This document shows, one piece after another, positions 40,401 to 46,788 of a stretch of DNA of 59,213 nt. The notes under the pieces are model-generated. The model had not been told where the DNA came from, did no database searches, and was given only the letters and a program-made list of their open reading frames with translations. The stretch covers positions 1 through 59,213 of the forward strand of contig CAIKAP010000089.1 in assembly GCA_903825435.1 (NCBI GenBank), given 5' to 3'. Each line of letters opens with the position of its first letter. The first letter of the stretch is position 1. Source of the DNA: an uncultured Verrucomicrobiota bacterium. Lineage in GTDB: Bacteria > Verrucomicrobiota > Verrucomicrobiia > Palsa-1439. A program made the translations under genes and the position numbers.

Positions 40401-41183
40401 GCCGCCGACCTCGCGCACTCCAATGAGCAGCAAGGCGGATTCGGAATGGCATCAGCCAGCGAGACGGCCGCCAAGTTCAAAGACCAGATGAAGGAAAAGA
40501 CGTTCCTCTACGGGATCACCAATCTCATCACGGCGTTTGAACAACCGGAGCGCTTCACTCAACGCGAAATCGGCGGTATCCTGACCGGATTCGTGCCAAA
40601 CCTGATCCGTCAGACAATCCGCGAGTCCGACACCCAGGGCAGAAACACCTACGCGAACACCAAACTCGGGTGGTGGAACTCACTGGCCAAGACGGTCGGC
40701 TACCAAGTGGTTCCGCAGTTCGCGCCGCAGAAAATCGACGTATGGGGACGCCCGGTAATGACCAACCGCGGCGACCTGATCGGTGGCACCCGCCCGACCG
40801 ACCTCGCCATGCACATCTTCGACCCGTCCAACCTGACGATCAACCCGCACATCCTGCCAATCGACCGCTGGATTTTCCGCTACAACCACCAGGTGGCCGA
40901 GGATTCCAGCGCCATCGGCATCCAGCCGATCAAGGACACCATCGAAGTGACGGACCCGGTGACCAAGAAGCGCACTCAGGTGCCGCTTTCCGAGCAGGAA
41001 CACGAACAGGCCAACATCGCCGCCGGCCAGATGGCGCTAAAGGCGCTCGGAGACGGCTGGGAGGACCGCCCGCTCACCGACGACAACGCCAAACTGATCA
41101 CCAAGGTGGTCGGCCAGTGCCAGGAGGCCCAAAGAAAGATCCTGCACGCCAACAAACTGGTGGAAATGCTCGGGAAGAAGTGA
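28458..41183 (+). CDS. Giant polyvalent virion protein, 4241 aa
   Basis: One frame of 12.7 kb, a fifth of the genome. In order: a Gln/Ala/Lys coiled coil (about 50-110); a Gly-rich hydrophobic segment (about 833-875); a zinc-protease-like HEAVH (1438-1442); a Dam-type methyltransferase-like region with VIDAFGGAG (2061-2069) and a changed motif FVDTSYF (2277-2282) in place of DPPY; an ADP-ribosyltransferase-like region ending GYDGII (2792-2797); a ParB-like GSHRLAAAVEAG (2928-2939); an HTH resembling sigma region 4 (about 3083-3130); and from about 3610 a helical C-terminal domain like those ending other phage polyvalent proteins (LPD38 type). Such proteins are thought to be packaged and injected to protect or process incoming DNA. 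Placement between terminase and portal fits. Individual enzyme activities are inference. Confidence 0.75.
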   Translation: MASYRDLNDPDVNDFLDRVSNGTAGVDPQANAMARTTGNPQAQAEGNMILARQAAERDAQQQQQAAQIQQDAIKAQKDQAKAQEEQQKATVRAAAAAGMQTGIGIASGKQEVKTDDTGKPLWKVGAVAPPRQVPAVNDAMTTVPGLGDIYQHGHMGMPVGYEPANGQAAVQTWRDEHNNQVTRPVPTKTDMDTGNVTTTGKDQFGAPTTVNAGTDFANQAQAQAKADLDQRHATIQAREAQIQMRRLQFDPAFKAVDDAATDAGRELAAFYKSPKFIRTDDGKWAKRDADTDLPKKVTTVKVIGGKVYQPGEVEPTDPEELTKWQRQKDYLESVNAQAQAARNKLQPAADQLKVAEQKVKQDRYQHSLDLIRHLHPGIDDGSADLLAATQTGQPSQTAQAFDAITGLPAAAPPFNGPPAPQDSAQPGIASGANPQQPQPAATGKQLPTTGQNPQFDAWKAQYAPNDTGKDYDLMGAFSAGIKPDGDRGHFPDTFKLPNHPTFSDQSQYSTKDAPGGKWGTDADGKDTFTPSPWMAKDPARMAYLKDYMAKAEPNAKLILPEAKTAPSAAAQPLIPLDQMDDPSKLTAASKLVGGLKDPASVKVETLPAGVTALTRNGDNIGFMSRDSQGNPMFELSSSVEGSDLRHHVDFSATTGIPIYLQRAPGTEPHDPVKGAQYVASVMAAVKNVTDNPGSYANPQAANDAVKTSLQALQATPDQISAKVRTGQLAVQQGQATMKNVWGMSLQPDDPSDLKLFHEWFIKQPADVQKAWKNSTTPEESNPIKAEYLKDWIQNNAWKPGMDQAFVDKTWKQQLPGRAPEGQLETIGRNLVMDTVPAIGTAVGAAIGGLLGIESGPGAVATATAGGMAGAAIATKAQKAIFHAVFGDNAMKEMEYQQAANRAAHPGADQIGAMAPLLISCIGNPVGGAVKVEGKLLGRALTASGKAAIAANEAAPWAERVAQNWATGMRVGGGDKLRDWVNDKTNPDGSPITPLSVLNSMAREGVTFGSLGFAPEAIAALPIMKNIFVKAGYKGVADSTLMATSGVLYDALTTGKAPDWSRAAAESKSGITPFFLQNLVMGALHRSLTGRKTDARPQPGDEAPPADSAPPVPHDPVAIAAMGDQEYGDWINKNTPVDASSVSSPDHLKAVEAGITAARARGDNHTADILTAQLHNSEQPTNHQPGGENDLSPESAQLFNRNARNFNQALAATKERLGIESAPPAATGDQNAPAGTPGAGQGTQAEPTPVTMHPWASQEPAIYAGSEEANKPSVRDAVSEAYTNGQAVHAGMAKIAEKAGVPIPSHYEKQGNLLVPNRESRTPAPAAHTPAIQLPPMELKGGNKPATPAATAAQPHPESRVGDHPVAVANRIKDRVEAEMPKTKGRIDIRHEEGPSPTGGAEVGSDGRMTLRLPDIAAHLNRFDPKAVEDSVVRIAVAHEAVHMVQVEAVKSLWETAKKSGSKQDYPEFFHELYGKLHGELAPEAINAAREIYGADAWDALPDDSTRAAELARMLVEAKLNPDPAKADQFSELYRALKLKQSPTLIATIRQAVETMIRMIKSGELPESWKEHIGKLEELYRDMAGEEAEPKDEPKQEPPKPDTKPAATDDEYTAVPNPDGKTATIHENGKPIGNVPADKAEGFLTDLRNAKTAPIPVTRRAITAAKDTLRERLTAQQDDDLTNAMEPLAELMEKMPPDERQPWVEQQIEDWLAPIRAEQEAKAQRSAIQREFRDRQKRRRVERAKAITNESGSIFAKMAEHGKLEPPPNLIGMLARKRAGKPLTEADIKAKRDSQTWDDVPGKSSFRGGKNSTLMGDVIDQYTAAAPGEGLAPDEMASELGMDLKEFTEQLQKELRQVANGKPDGALSDEQIGEMSDAQIAKYMADHPSEFADNAPRVTPEQQAAQDAAHEAEIEAQARKAEEDASNTLHWQDFAGPDAKVGTKTAARAQEIFTGKWKDAEERENDPFYEPQPDEQKQWMADALKQAQEEDAAKSRPIAEGHDLLGNPAAYREETPEAPIGSPVTTQKIKAQAPYLMSGNKGDIVGRHGKLFQTLAKGASKVIDAFGGAGIYTHFLAKAGLMPKGSTFNEWTHTRTITNSQLRDRAHDVTQAVASLNAEYLRAFPRETLPKSRDEMLKTREKILDWATQKVRDLVGDNPKNDDQERLVLPENPKTAALYLFLQNHAKENRVIDFSLVDGKVEITNSTKVLGKDDFDFVSHDEDTNVVKWNPSGKVTQPIHKLGQFLKNAGEDFKGMDITRGDGWEAAANAPDDALAFVDTSYFPSDEDAAKGHKVMNYGGKTEADGDWRTNLAKIRKYLLPNANRVRYVLTNNFNSNVVEALEKDGWTVLHTIRNPKKPQHEFIALSPAAARAAGIEASGPRRYAPGGFERTDMGSAESQGLPETGQRPGDGRDVRDVPGIGVQPQQPAGGRNTGGKPPGELAGDGQRVLQPEPGTGREVGADREAVEHTDPSEWPLFSSPVPEEKPKQSLAEFKEQRKASAREMMAAREASESTINPRDRNQSPGRDYPVPPNSIAIQPRGLDTIPLSDKVYTYPYDGTAADAAKVGAKAFKELNAKFPEMSQRESVFIGSNDDGMARHRMEMDFVHDRVKVTTMGKEQGKITDLTTAATAPDATTKLGDVKVGTMSALGAYRTLTAKLERTGGLTDAEQGKLDAASKALEQRLAAPTGESIPTTGKPYDFHSVRNTEKSPNAGSRFGQDVEPAGKYMVESSPESAKGLDPKFEHGPARLESPLVLPFGGGYGEESNWKNVLSKQFDGKKGKELSQAVRDAGYDGIITTEPSTGPNRPAHTSEIVDLRSITPTDPNGQMRLLSSPVSKDYDARYLELAKDPEKNRDELQRMVDERAKTAGGKQVESDTLLDPEKIEPVNEIDKPKQVTTQAKIMRKEGWIGRPLLVADEGDRIQAFTGSHRLAAAVEAGLDEIPVVHIPVEELARWIEEGGDEYDSLFVDYQGFSNGRESDKLDDLKRARMDGIEGLDDAIDLLEIEDESNFLDTKERGPLHRNPWIVDGRVKSADPITRDSAGNVIPLSQRFNPESDSILRSSPAPDDTTSQQAVRAVLDRMGKRERDIYNDTNAGMPLAEVMKKHGVSAKGVGNLLDQVRARMQTVISAASPDGLKPVMRGDKIVGGRPDLAGSTVPEIAAIHQIRNENGLPDRVNLAEIHARARQTVDSDFNGTINNLLDKQSRREPYTLDDAAQAQYISRKMVLAGEDNTTENRVKIGQLTTGYIDIGTDLARSMRIRVDDAATPAERHAQYIAGALYTPDDVIRKQMRNAKPEVARQIMEKWVTTKTDRIKAEMLSQGIDIDASLKQYREAEEERQQAAEESPRTQKAIDETFAKLNTADKVAIKAINTGASVEMAAMISGISVFDLEQSYRRYTDSILKAMKETAKRHVDNAALASSPAHDALWDILGELGVKKWEDIPKTEVDRERMMVEKQQAKRKQSSKPKAPKAPGAATPEATDANQQNIPLEGSAKDADPDHQGLFIPEGPKQGQQDIDLHGTAADPGDHEGLFIGDTVDKKTVMSDKKANWKSKFTTLEDGTMLERRVDKKGKVTWKVTSGTFDLNDPIAVKHVLDAFGVARGGWGDKMMDYWRMSVLTGPQTMIVNASSHAAHALWNAVPRRLLEATVNNTLGLVGQSSPDAATFGEFKPMAKALGAAFHTAARMALTSWKLGGLRTFQAYAEGKALDLQSLGVGGEYLPPAISGKFGDLMRSISYKPMAAADEFIKSIYGTLQTAAIAHRMAAVAEGLKGDAYEARLNELMQPGSEAAIRAMDNTQRTAFQEKLDGKNPQAIYRLDQASQWLKKMRREPYIGKPLSFIIPFVDTPTNLAKLGMEMTPLNGFLIAADMARSLKRRMFNGDIPKEEAIRQANEIYDRMRLVKDITNQTMAWAAFLAIRNLISSDNEDGLPWITGTTSYTATKRGERDNANAVMPPMSIRLGKWQFRYNRMEPFAIALATAADLAHSNEQQGGFGMASASETAAKFKDQMKEKTFLYGITNLITAFEQPERFTQREIGGILTGFVPNLIRQTIRESDTQGRNTYANTKLGWWNSLAKTVGYQVVPQFAPQKIDVWGRPVMTNRGDLIGGTRPTDLAMHIFDPSNLTINPHILPIDRWIFRYNHQVAEDSSAIGIQPIKDTIEVTDPVTKKRTQVPLSEQEHEQANIAAGQMALKALGDGWEDRPLTDDNAKLITKVVGQCQEAQRKILHANKLVEMLGKK

Positions 41184-41194
41184 TAAAACAGGCC

Positions 41195-41389
41195 ATGGAG
41201 GAAAATACATGCGCGAAATGCGGAAAGCCGATGAAATACAACGTCCCGCGATTGGGACCGGCAGGCGGATACGTCCACACTGAGACGAACAGCCCGCTGT
41301 GCGCCAAGAACGATGAAAAGCCATCATTAGAGCTTTTCGCCGCGTCAGTTACCCGCCGACCAACGCACCCGCACGAAGAACGCTGGTGA
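41195..41389 (+). CDS. Small zinc-ribbon protein, 64 aa
   Basis: MEENTCAKCGKPMKYNVPRLG at the start has one Cys pair, with a later single Cys (SPLCAKND); together they could bind one metal. The rest is short and polar. The ATG at 41195 comes 12 bases after the megaprotein stop, with CATGGAGG nearby. Converges with the minus-strand gene 41393-41644, 3 bases away. Confidence 0.5.
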   Translation: MEENTCAKCGKPMKYNVPRLGPAGGYVHTETNSPLCAKNDEKPSLELFAASVTRRPTHPHEERW

Positions 41390-41392
41390 CCA

Positions 41393-41644
41393 TCAAATCC
41401 CGAGGACAGAGCGCCTCACCCGCCTCACATCGCGGTTCATGATCAGCGCAATTTGCCAGCGCCGCATGTGAAACCGCCGGATCATCACCCTCATCACGCT
41501 GATCCTAGCTTGGTCCACCACGACCGACCGAATGTGAGCCGTGATCATCACGGGTGGTATGGCATGCTTCTCGGCAGTCTTGGTAATCAGGCGTCGGCAG
41601 CGTTCAACAGTCACAGTATCAAGCCGAACCGATGTTTTGGTCAT
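41393..41644 (-). CDS. DnaA domain IV-like HTH protein, 83 aa
   Basis: The only minus-strand gene in the late region. The helix pattern (VERCRRLITKTAEKHAIPPVMITAHIRS, then DQARISVMRVMIRRFHMRRWQIA, then RDVRRVRRSV) follows the DNA-binding domain IV of DnaA, without the AAA+ part. The ATG at 41644 is used; a longer frame to 41941 would run into the portal gene. It could bind DnaA boxes and interfere with host initiation, or regulate late transcription. That is inference. Confidence 0.55.
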   Translation of the reverse strand: MTKTSVRLDTVTVERCRRLITKTAEKHAIPPVMITAHIRSVVVDQARISVMRVMIRRFHMRRWQIALIMNRDVRRVRRSVLGI

Positions 41645-41685
41645 GGCCGCGTTACTACGCGAATCCGAAATACCTGTCAATCCCT

Positions 41686-41698
41686 CTCTGCGCCCGTT
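41686..41698 (+). promoter_or_regulatory. Late motif CTCTGCGCCCGTT before portal
   Basis: Exact copy, 47 bases before ATG 41733. It lies upstream of that start and inside the longer open frame, which supports 41733 as the true start. Confidence 0.65.
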
Positions 41699-41732
41699 AC
41701 GCCCAAAGCCCCGATATGCCACCGTCCCGGCC

Positions 41733-43967
41733 ATGGATATCCATATCCCCGACAACCGGCCCACGGCAGACCAGCGCATGCAAGAGGACCAGGTGCGTAA
41801 AACCCCGCCCCTGCTGGACCTGAGCCAAGGCAAAAGCCCGCTCGCCCGCGCCCTCAACCCGATCCAGGCCAACTGGCTGATCAAACACGCCTGTGACCGC
41901 TGGTGGACGCTCTGGAACGACCTCGCTGTCTGGCGGGCCAAGATGATCCGATGGGAGGAAATGAGCGAAGGTATCTACACCAGCCGGGTCGGCGCCCCAA
42001 ACAACACCGACCCCCAATACAAAAAGGACGTTTTCAGCTACTGCAACGACACGATGGGTGTCAGCGAAGCCAACGTGGACTTCGTGGCGGCCCAGGCGAT
42101 CAACGACCTGTTCGGCACCGACCCGTGGATTGCGGCCACCCCGGACGGTCCCGGCGACAGCAACGAGGAAGTCGACATGGCTGACATCGTATCCAAGCAC
42201 CTCAGCTGGAAACTCGGGCAATCCAACATGGAACGCGCAATCAAGGACGCGGTGAAAATGGCCGTGTGGGGCGGTACATCCTTCGTCAAGCCGGCATGGC
42301 GCCACTTCACCGAAACCTACACCAAGGCCGACACAGTGGCATTCCAAAAGAGCACAAACGCTCCACTGACAGCCCCCGGCGGCGATTACTGGCGCGACAA
42401 GGAATCCCTGCAGGCATTCATGACCAACCCGGACACACCGCCGGAACTGCTGGTTGACGGTTCGGACATCGAGTGGCGGGAAATGGACAGCGAGCAGACC
42501 GTCACCGTGCTGCGCAACGTCGATACCAGCATCCTCGACTTCAAGGACGTGGCGTTTGACCAGACGCAACCCTACCTGAATTTGATGTTCACCGACTTCT
42601 ACAGCAGGGTCAGAATGGGCCTGCTCGACGTGGCAGCTCTCTACGGGCTCACCGAGGAACAAACCCAACTGCTGCGCATGGCCTACGCCCACCCGGACGA
42701 GGAAGTCCGCTACCGCCGGGGCGAAACCGCCATCAGCATGCGGAGCACCTTCGGCAGCGAGATGGAAGCCAACCCGCAGGTTTCATTCGTGGAGGGATAC
42801 ATGCGGTGCGACCCGCTCAACAATGGCAACCCGATCCGCATCCATTACGTGTTCAGCCCCGAGCTTTACGCCTGCTTCGCCCTCGACTACCTGCCAAACA
42901 TCACCCCAGACGGCATCCTTCCGGTGTTCCCGATCCGCGTCTTCAAACTGCCCCGGCGAATCCTTGGCCGCGGATACTTCGAGAAATACGAGAACGCCAA
43001 CAACGCCATCGACCGGATGTATTGCGCATCGGTCTACCGGAACGAACTCGGATCGCACGTCATTTCAGCCATCGACAAATCGCAGTTTCTCAAACCCGAT
43101 GACATCGCGTCCAAGAACTTCATGGCCGACACACGCGTGCCAGTCGAACTGACCCCGGACGGAGCATTGCAAAAAGCCGTCCAATTCCTGCCCATCCCGG
43201 TCAGCGAGGCCATGTCTGAAAAGCTGATGAACCAGCGCCTCCAGATGGTGCAGATGGCATCCGGCGTCATTAGCCCCGCCACTGGCGAACTCCCAGGCGT
43301 CCCCAGCACCAACACGGCGACCGGCGACAACATCCTCGAAACCCGCAGTGCGATTCTGGTCAAAGACCCCATCGACCAGATGGTCGAGGACATCCAGCCG
43401 GCCGTGGAACTTGCCGCATTCCTGATTTACGACAACCAGGATGTGGATGAAACCTTCCGCTGGGGCGAGGGCAAGGAGTCAGAATTGATGAAAATCAAGG
43501 CCGGCGACGTGCAAGGCATGCGGGCAAAGATCAGCCTGACGCTGGTGCAGAGTCAGAACAAACAGAAGCTGGCCGCCGCCAACCAGGCCATCAGTGCCGC
43601 TTTGCAATACGTCAATGTGCCCGAGACGGACAAAATCAACCTGCGACCGCTCTTTGTGCAGGCGATCAGCAGCCTCGGGTTTCACAACGCGGACCAGATC
43701 ATCCGCGAAGGCATCACCAACCCGGCCGGACTGCTGGCCATGCTGCCACCAGAGCAACAACCGGCCATGCAGGCGGCCATGGAATCAGCGGGACTGCTCC
43801 AGCCACCGGCACCCGTGGACGCGTCAGGAATGCCCGTGGAAGGCGACCAAGCGGCTGCTGGACCGAGTGACCAGAATGCCCAGCCACCGCTGCCACAAGC
43901 CCAGCCAGTGGCCATCCCAACCACTCCTGACAACCCACCCTCTGCGCCCGTTATGCAGGCCCAATAA
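41733..43967 (+). CDS. Portal protein
   Basis: 744 residues. The family is recognised from its size, position and overall pattern: WTLWNDLAVWRAKMIRWEEMSEG, VWGGTSFVKPAWRHF, YLNLMFTDFYSRVRMG, FPIRVFKLPRRILGRGYFEKYENANNAIDRMY, and a helical C-terminus rich in Pro, Gln and Ala. It forms the dodecameric DNA gate between capsid and tail and docks the terminase. The open frame extends upstream to 41541, but the late motif and the convergent minus-strand gene place the start at 41733. Long portals of this type are common in podoviruses. Confidence 0.78.
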   Translation: MDIHIPDNRPTADQRMQEDQVRKTPPLLDLSQGKSPLARALNPIQANWLIKHACDRWWTLWNDLAVWRAKMIRWEEMSEGIYTSRVGAPNNTDPQYKKDVFSYCNDTMGVSEANVDFVAAQAINDLFGTDPWIAATPDGPGDSNEEVDMADIVSKHLSWKLGQSNMERAIKDAVKMAVWGGTSFVKPAWRHFTETYTKADTVAFQKSTNAPLTAPGGDYWRDKESLQAFMTNPDTPPELLVDGSDIEWREMDSEQTVTVLRNVDTSILDFKDVAFDQTQPYLNLMFTDFYSRVRMGLLDVAALYGLTEEQTQLLRMAYAHPDEEVRYRRGETAISMRSTFGSEMEANPQVSFVEGYMRCDPLNNGNPIRIHYVFSPELYACFALDYLPNITPDGILPVFPIRVFKLPRRILGRGYFEKYENANNAIDRMYCASVYRNELGSHVISAIDKSQFLKPDDIASKNFMADTRVPVELTPDGALQKAVQFLPIPVSEAMSEKLMNQRLQMVQMASGVISPATGELPGVPSTNTATGDNILETRSAILVKDPIDQMVEDIQPAVELAAFLIYDNQDVDETFRWGEGKESELMKIKAGDVQGMRAKISLTLVQSQNKQKLAAANQAISAALQYVNVPETDKINLRPLFVQAISSLGFHNADQIIREGITNPAGLLAMLPPEQQPAMQAAMESAGLLQPPAPVDASGMPVEGDQAAAGPSDQNAQPPLPQAQPVAIPTTPDNPPSAPVMQAQ
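43940..43952 (+). promoter_or_regulatory. Late motif CTCTGCGCCCGTT before fibre-like gene
   Basis: Exact copy within the last codons of the portal gene, 67 bases before ATG 44007. Confidence 0.6.
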
Positions 43968-44006
43968 TTCACCTACCATCCCAACCGCACTGGCCATCCA
44001 AACACC

Positions 44007-45296
44007 ATGAACGCACCAGCCCAATACTTCCAGCCGCCGCAACCTACAACCAGCAACGCTGGGTACAATTTCAGCGATCCCGCCGCCGAAGACAGCCTGG
44101 CGCAACAGGCGTGGAAATGGCGGCCAGCCAACTGCCAGAACGAACCGCCGGTGTCCACCATGACACGCGTGGCGTTGCGCCTGGTCGACCGCAAAACGGG
44201 TGAATCCTACAGCGCCGACGAACTGATTGCGGAATACCAACAGGACACCTACGCCGGAATACCCGTCAACTACGTGGCGGCAGTGGCAGCGGTCGGCACG
44301 GCAGCGGGGGTGACATGGACCGACAAAACGGGCGGAGCTGGCGGCAACGGGATGATTCTCAATATCGTGGACCCAGGATTTCCGTCGCAAACGGCACTTC
44401 TGTTCTCCATCGACGGCGTGAACATCAACGTGTATCCATGCACGGACGACGGGGCAAAGGCGACAGCCGCTAGCGGCTCGTCAGGAAGCGCGGTGACGTG
44501 GGAATGGCCGGTTGCCGGAACCGTTGGAAACATGAAGTCGGTGGATTTCTTCAACCCGGGAACCGCGAACTATGCGGGCCGGTGCGAGGTGATCGGCAAT
44601 GTTTACAACGTGTATCTTCCCACCAATTCCGGCGGGGCGGCCTACAAAACCGCCACGCAGATTGCGGCGGATGAAACCCACTTCTCGAACTTCCCGTTCA
44701 CGGCAAAGAACGGCGGCAGCAATGTTCCGGCATTCGGTGACGGCGGATCAACGATGGGCACGGGTGGCCTTGGCTACGTCTCGATCAGCACGGCGGCGGA
44801 GATTGCCGCTTTGACGGACTTCCCGCTCGCCGCGACCGGCACCACATCCAATGTTCCGATCATCGGCAACGGTCTGGTGACGCTGGCGGATGGTGTTGAC
44901 GCCACTCCCGGCACGCCTGGCAAGCTCGGTCGGCTGGCATCCTACGGTGGCCTTGCATGGTTCGCCAGCAAGGATAACCCGACGATCACCCAGGACGGAT
45001 GGGTGCCAATCGAAGCGGGAGCGAATTCGCCCGCCCCGGTCATCGCCACCCCGGCGACCGCCTACACGGTGCCGCTGCCGTCCTCTGCTCCAGCCGGGAC
45101 GAAGGTGGAGTATCACATCACCTCGACGAGAGGCGGTGATTTGACGCTGGAGACTGGCATCGTGGTGCCGGACAAGTATGCGGGCACGTTTCCGGTGACG
45201 ATGTCGGCGGGCGGAAAATACATCGTCCAACTCACCTACGCCTTCGCTCAGTGGAACCTCACCGGGATTGAAGGTTCGTTTGTTTTACCATCCTAA
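44007..45296 (+). CDS. Putative virion or fibre protein, 429 aa
   Basis: Not assigned to a family. Beta-rich with many Gly, Thr, Ala and Ser residues (VPAFGDGGSTMGTGGLGYVSI, LPAATGTTSNV-like turns). An N-terminal stretch (TRVALRLVDRKTGESYSADELIAEYQQDTYAG) resembles an attachment part. The C-terminal 100 residues look like a beta-sandwich tip (EYHITSTRGGDLTLETGI). It starts a group of host-contact-like genes between portal and lysis genes. Confidence 0.5.
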   Translation: MNAPAQYFQPPQPTTSNAGYNFSDPAAEDSLAQQAWKWRPANCQNEPPVSTMTRVALRLVDRKTGESYSADELIAEYQQDTYAGIPVNYVAAVAAVGTAAGVTWTDKTGGAGGNGMILNIVDPGFPSQTALLFSIDGVNINVYPCTDDGAKATAASGSSGSAVTWEWPVAGTVGNMKSVDFFNPGTANYAGRCEVIGNVYNVYLPTNSGGAAYKTATQIAADETHFSNFPFTAKNGGSNVPAFGDGGSTMGTGGLGYVSISTAAEIAALTDFPLAATGTTSNVPIIGNGLVTLADGVDATPGTPGKLGRLASYGGLAWFASKDNPTITQDGWVPIEAGANSPAPVIATPATAYTVPLPSSAPAGTKVEYHITSTRGGDLTLETGIVVPDKYAGTFPVTMSAGGKYIVQLTYAFAQWNLTGIEGSFVLPS

Positions 45297-45308
45297 CTTC
45301 ATACGACA

Positions 45309-46286
45309 ATGGAAAATCCGAAACTTTACTTCAACGATTCCGACTTACTGGAAGCTTGGGAAAATGTCGAGAATTGGCTTTTGTACCCCAATCTCTATTG
45401 GACCGATGACGAACCTACTTCGCCGGTGGAGCTTGATATATGGGTAACAGTTCCCACTCATGTAACCCCGTCCGTCCAAAAGATCTGGCATAACGGGGCA
45501 TGGGTGACGAACGAGGTGTTCCCGTTTCACCCGACCGAACCGCCGTGGCAATCGGCAACCGCGTATCTGGATTATGATCTTGTTGATCCCCCTCTTCCCG
45601 GCACAGGTAACTGTGCCTTGATAAATGCCGACATTGGGGATGTTAATGGAGTTTGGCAGATTACCGGAACCTGTTTTCTAAACGGTGTTATTCTAAATTC
45701 CCTAACTATTGTCCGTAACGCTAGATTCCTTGGTTCCGATTTTGAAAACAACGGAACCACGTACGATGGCGTGTTCGGCAACTGGTTTGTCAATTATGGC
45801 ACTACCAACGATGGTAGGTTTGGTGACGGGTTCGAAAATTATAGCACTACCAATCGTGGTATTTTTGACGACGTGTTTGTCAATTATGGCACTACCTACG
45901 ATGGTATTTTTGGCGACGCGTTCGACAACTGTGGCACTACCAATAAAGGTGTTTTTGGAAGCGGATTCGATAATGAAGGTGGCGCTTACACAAATGCAGG
46001 AGTATTTGGCGACTGGTTCGTAAACTACGGAATGTCCAGTGCCGGAGTGTTCGGCAACGGACTCTACAACGGTGGTTCGGCAGTATCCTATGGTGGCATT
46101 TATATGGGAGCCAACACTATGTTCAATGGCAGTGCATTGATCGGCCCAACATGGGCACGCAACATCACTTTCGTCGCGGATGGAGTGACGATCATAGCCC
46201 CCGACGTTGGGGCGCCCGATGCAACCTTCACGGTTCTCTCTCTCGCCACCGTGGCGCAAGCCGAAATCCTCGGCCCGCTTCTCTAA
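45309..46286 (+). CDS. Repeat-containing fibre-like protein, 325 aa
   Basis: The middle carries at least five repeats of 15 residues, FxNYGTTNxGxFGDx (about residues 150-255), with conserved Phe, Gly and Asn at fixed steps. This would form a regular beta solenoid like those in tail fibres and ice-binding proteins. The N-terminal third and C-terminal cap are not repeated. The DNA is visibly more AT-rich than its neighbours, suggesting exchange. Likely a receptor-binding or surface protein. Confidence 0.6.
   Translation: MENPKLYFNDSDLLEAWENVENWLLYPNLYWTDDEPTSPVELDIWVTVPTHVTPSVQKIWHNGAWVTNEVFPFHPTEPPWQSATAYLDYDLVDPPLPGTGNCALINADIGDVNGVWQITGTCFLNGVILNSLTIVRNARFLGSDFENNGTTYDGVFGNWFVNYGTTNDGRFGDGFENYSTTNRGIFDDVFVNYGTTYDGIFGDAFDNCGTTNKGVFGSGFDNEGGAYTNAGVFGDWFVNYGMSSAGVFGNGLYNGGSAVSYGGIYMGANTMFNGSALIGPTWARNITFVADGVTIIAPDVGAPDATFTVLSLATVAQAEILGPLL
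45756..46077 (+). repeat. 45-bp imperfect tandem repeats in fibre-like gene
   Basis: Units of about 45 bases encode FxNYGTTNxGxFGDx. The most conserved part reads AATTATGGCACTACC in several units. The copy number could change by slippage or recombination. Confidence 0.7.
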
Positions 46287-46315
46287 CCAAACTAAAACAA
46301 CAACAACGATAAAAC

Positions 46316-46762
46316 ATGATCGCTAATCCCAATCCAATCACCACCGGAGTCTTTGACGGCTACTGGATCAGCAACCTCGGAATTTTTCTGCCAACGGCTG
46401 ACAAGCCGCGCGGATTCCTCGCCGGGAACATGCTGCCATACGACGGCACTCACCTTCTGCAAACTGGCACGAAGCGCATTCAGGTCATGGACCTGGCGAC
46501 GAAACGTGCCAACGACCCAGCACTTGACGGCATCCTGACCGGACTAGCCGCGGAGTGCCAGCGGCAGGCGGTGAAGACCACTGACGTGAAGTTCGTTCAA
46601 GTCCAGGCGGGCGACCCCGCAAAACCTGTGTTCGCGCAAGTGGCATTTGTCGATGGTTCGTTCCATCGCATCCTCGACGTGTTTGGCCTGGCCGGAACCG
46701 ATCCGGTGTTCGCCGGAGTCTTGACATCCACCATGAACGCACTTGCGGCTCTCGCAGCGTAG
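46316..46762 (+). CDS. Hypothetical structural protein, 148 aa
   Basis: Not recognised. Contains GVFDGYWISNLGIFLPTADKP, GNMLPYDGTHLLQTGTKRI and VQVQAGDPAKPVFAQVAFVDGSFHRILDVFG. Mostly beta strands with an Ala-rich end. Placed in the fibre group; it may be a small virion component. Confidence 0.45.
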   Translation: MIANPNPITTGVFDGYWISNLGIFLPTADKPRGFLAGNMLPYDGTHLLQTGTKRIQVMDLATKRANDPALDGILTGLAAECQRQAVKTTDVKFVQVQAGDPAKPVFAQVAFVDGSFHRILDVFGLAGTDPVFAGVLTSTMNALAALAA

Positions 46763-46788
46763 GCGACATACCGCACCGGAACATCATA

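Noticed and set aside
41541-41732. An upstream extension of the portal frame
   Set aside because: It overlaps the minus-strand DnaA-like gene, and the late motif lies inside it, 47 bases before the ATG at 41733. The extra residues look unlike portal N-termini.
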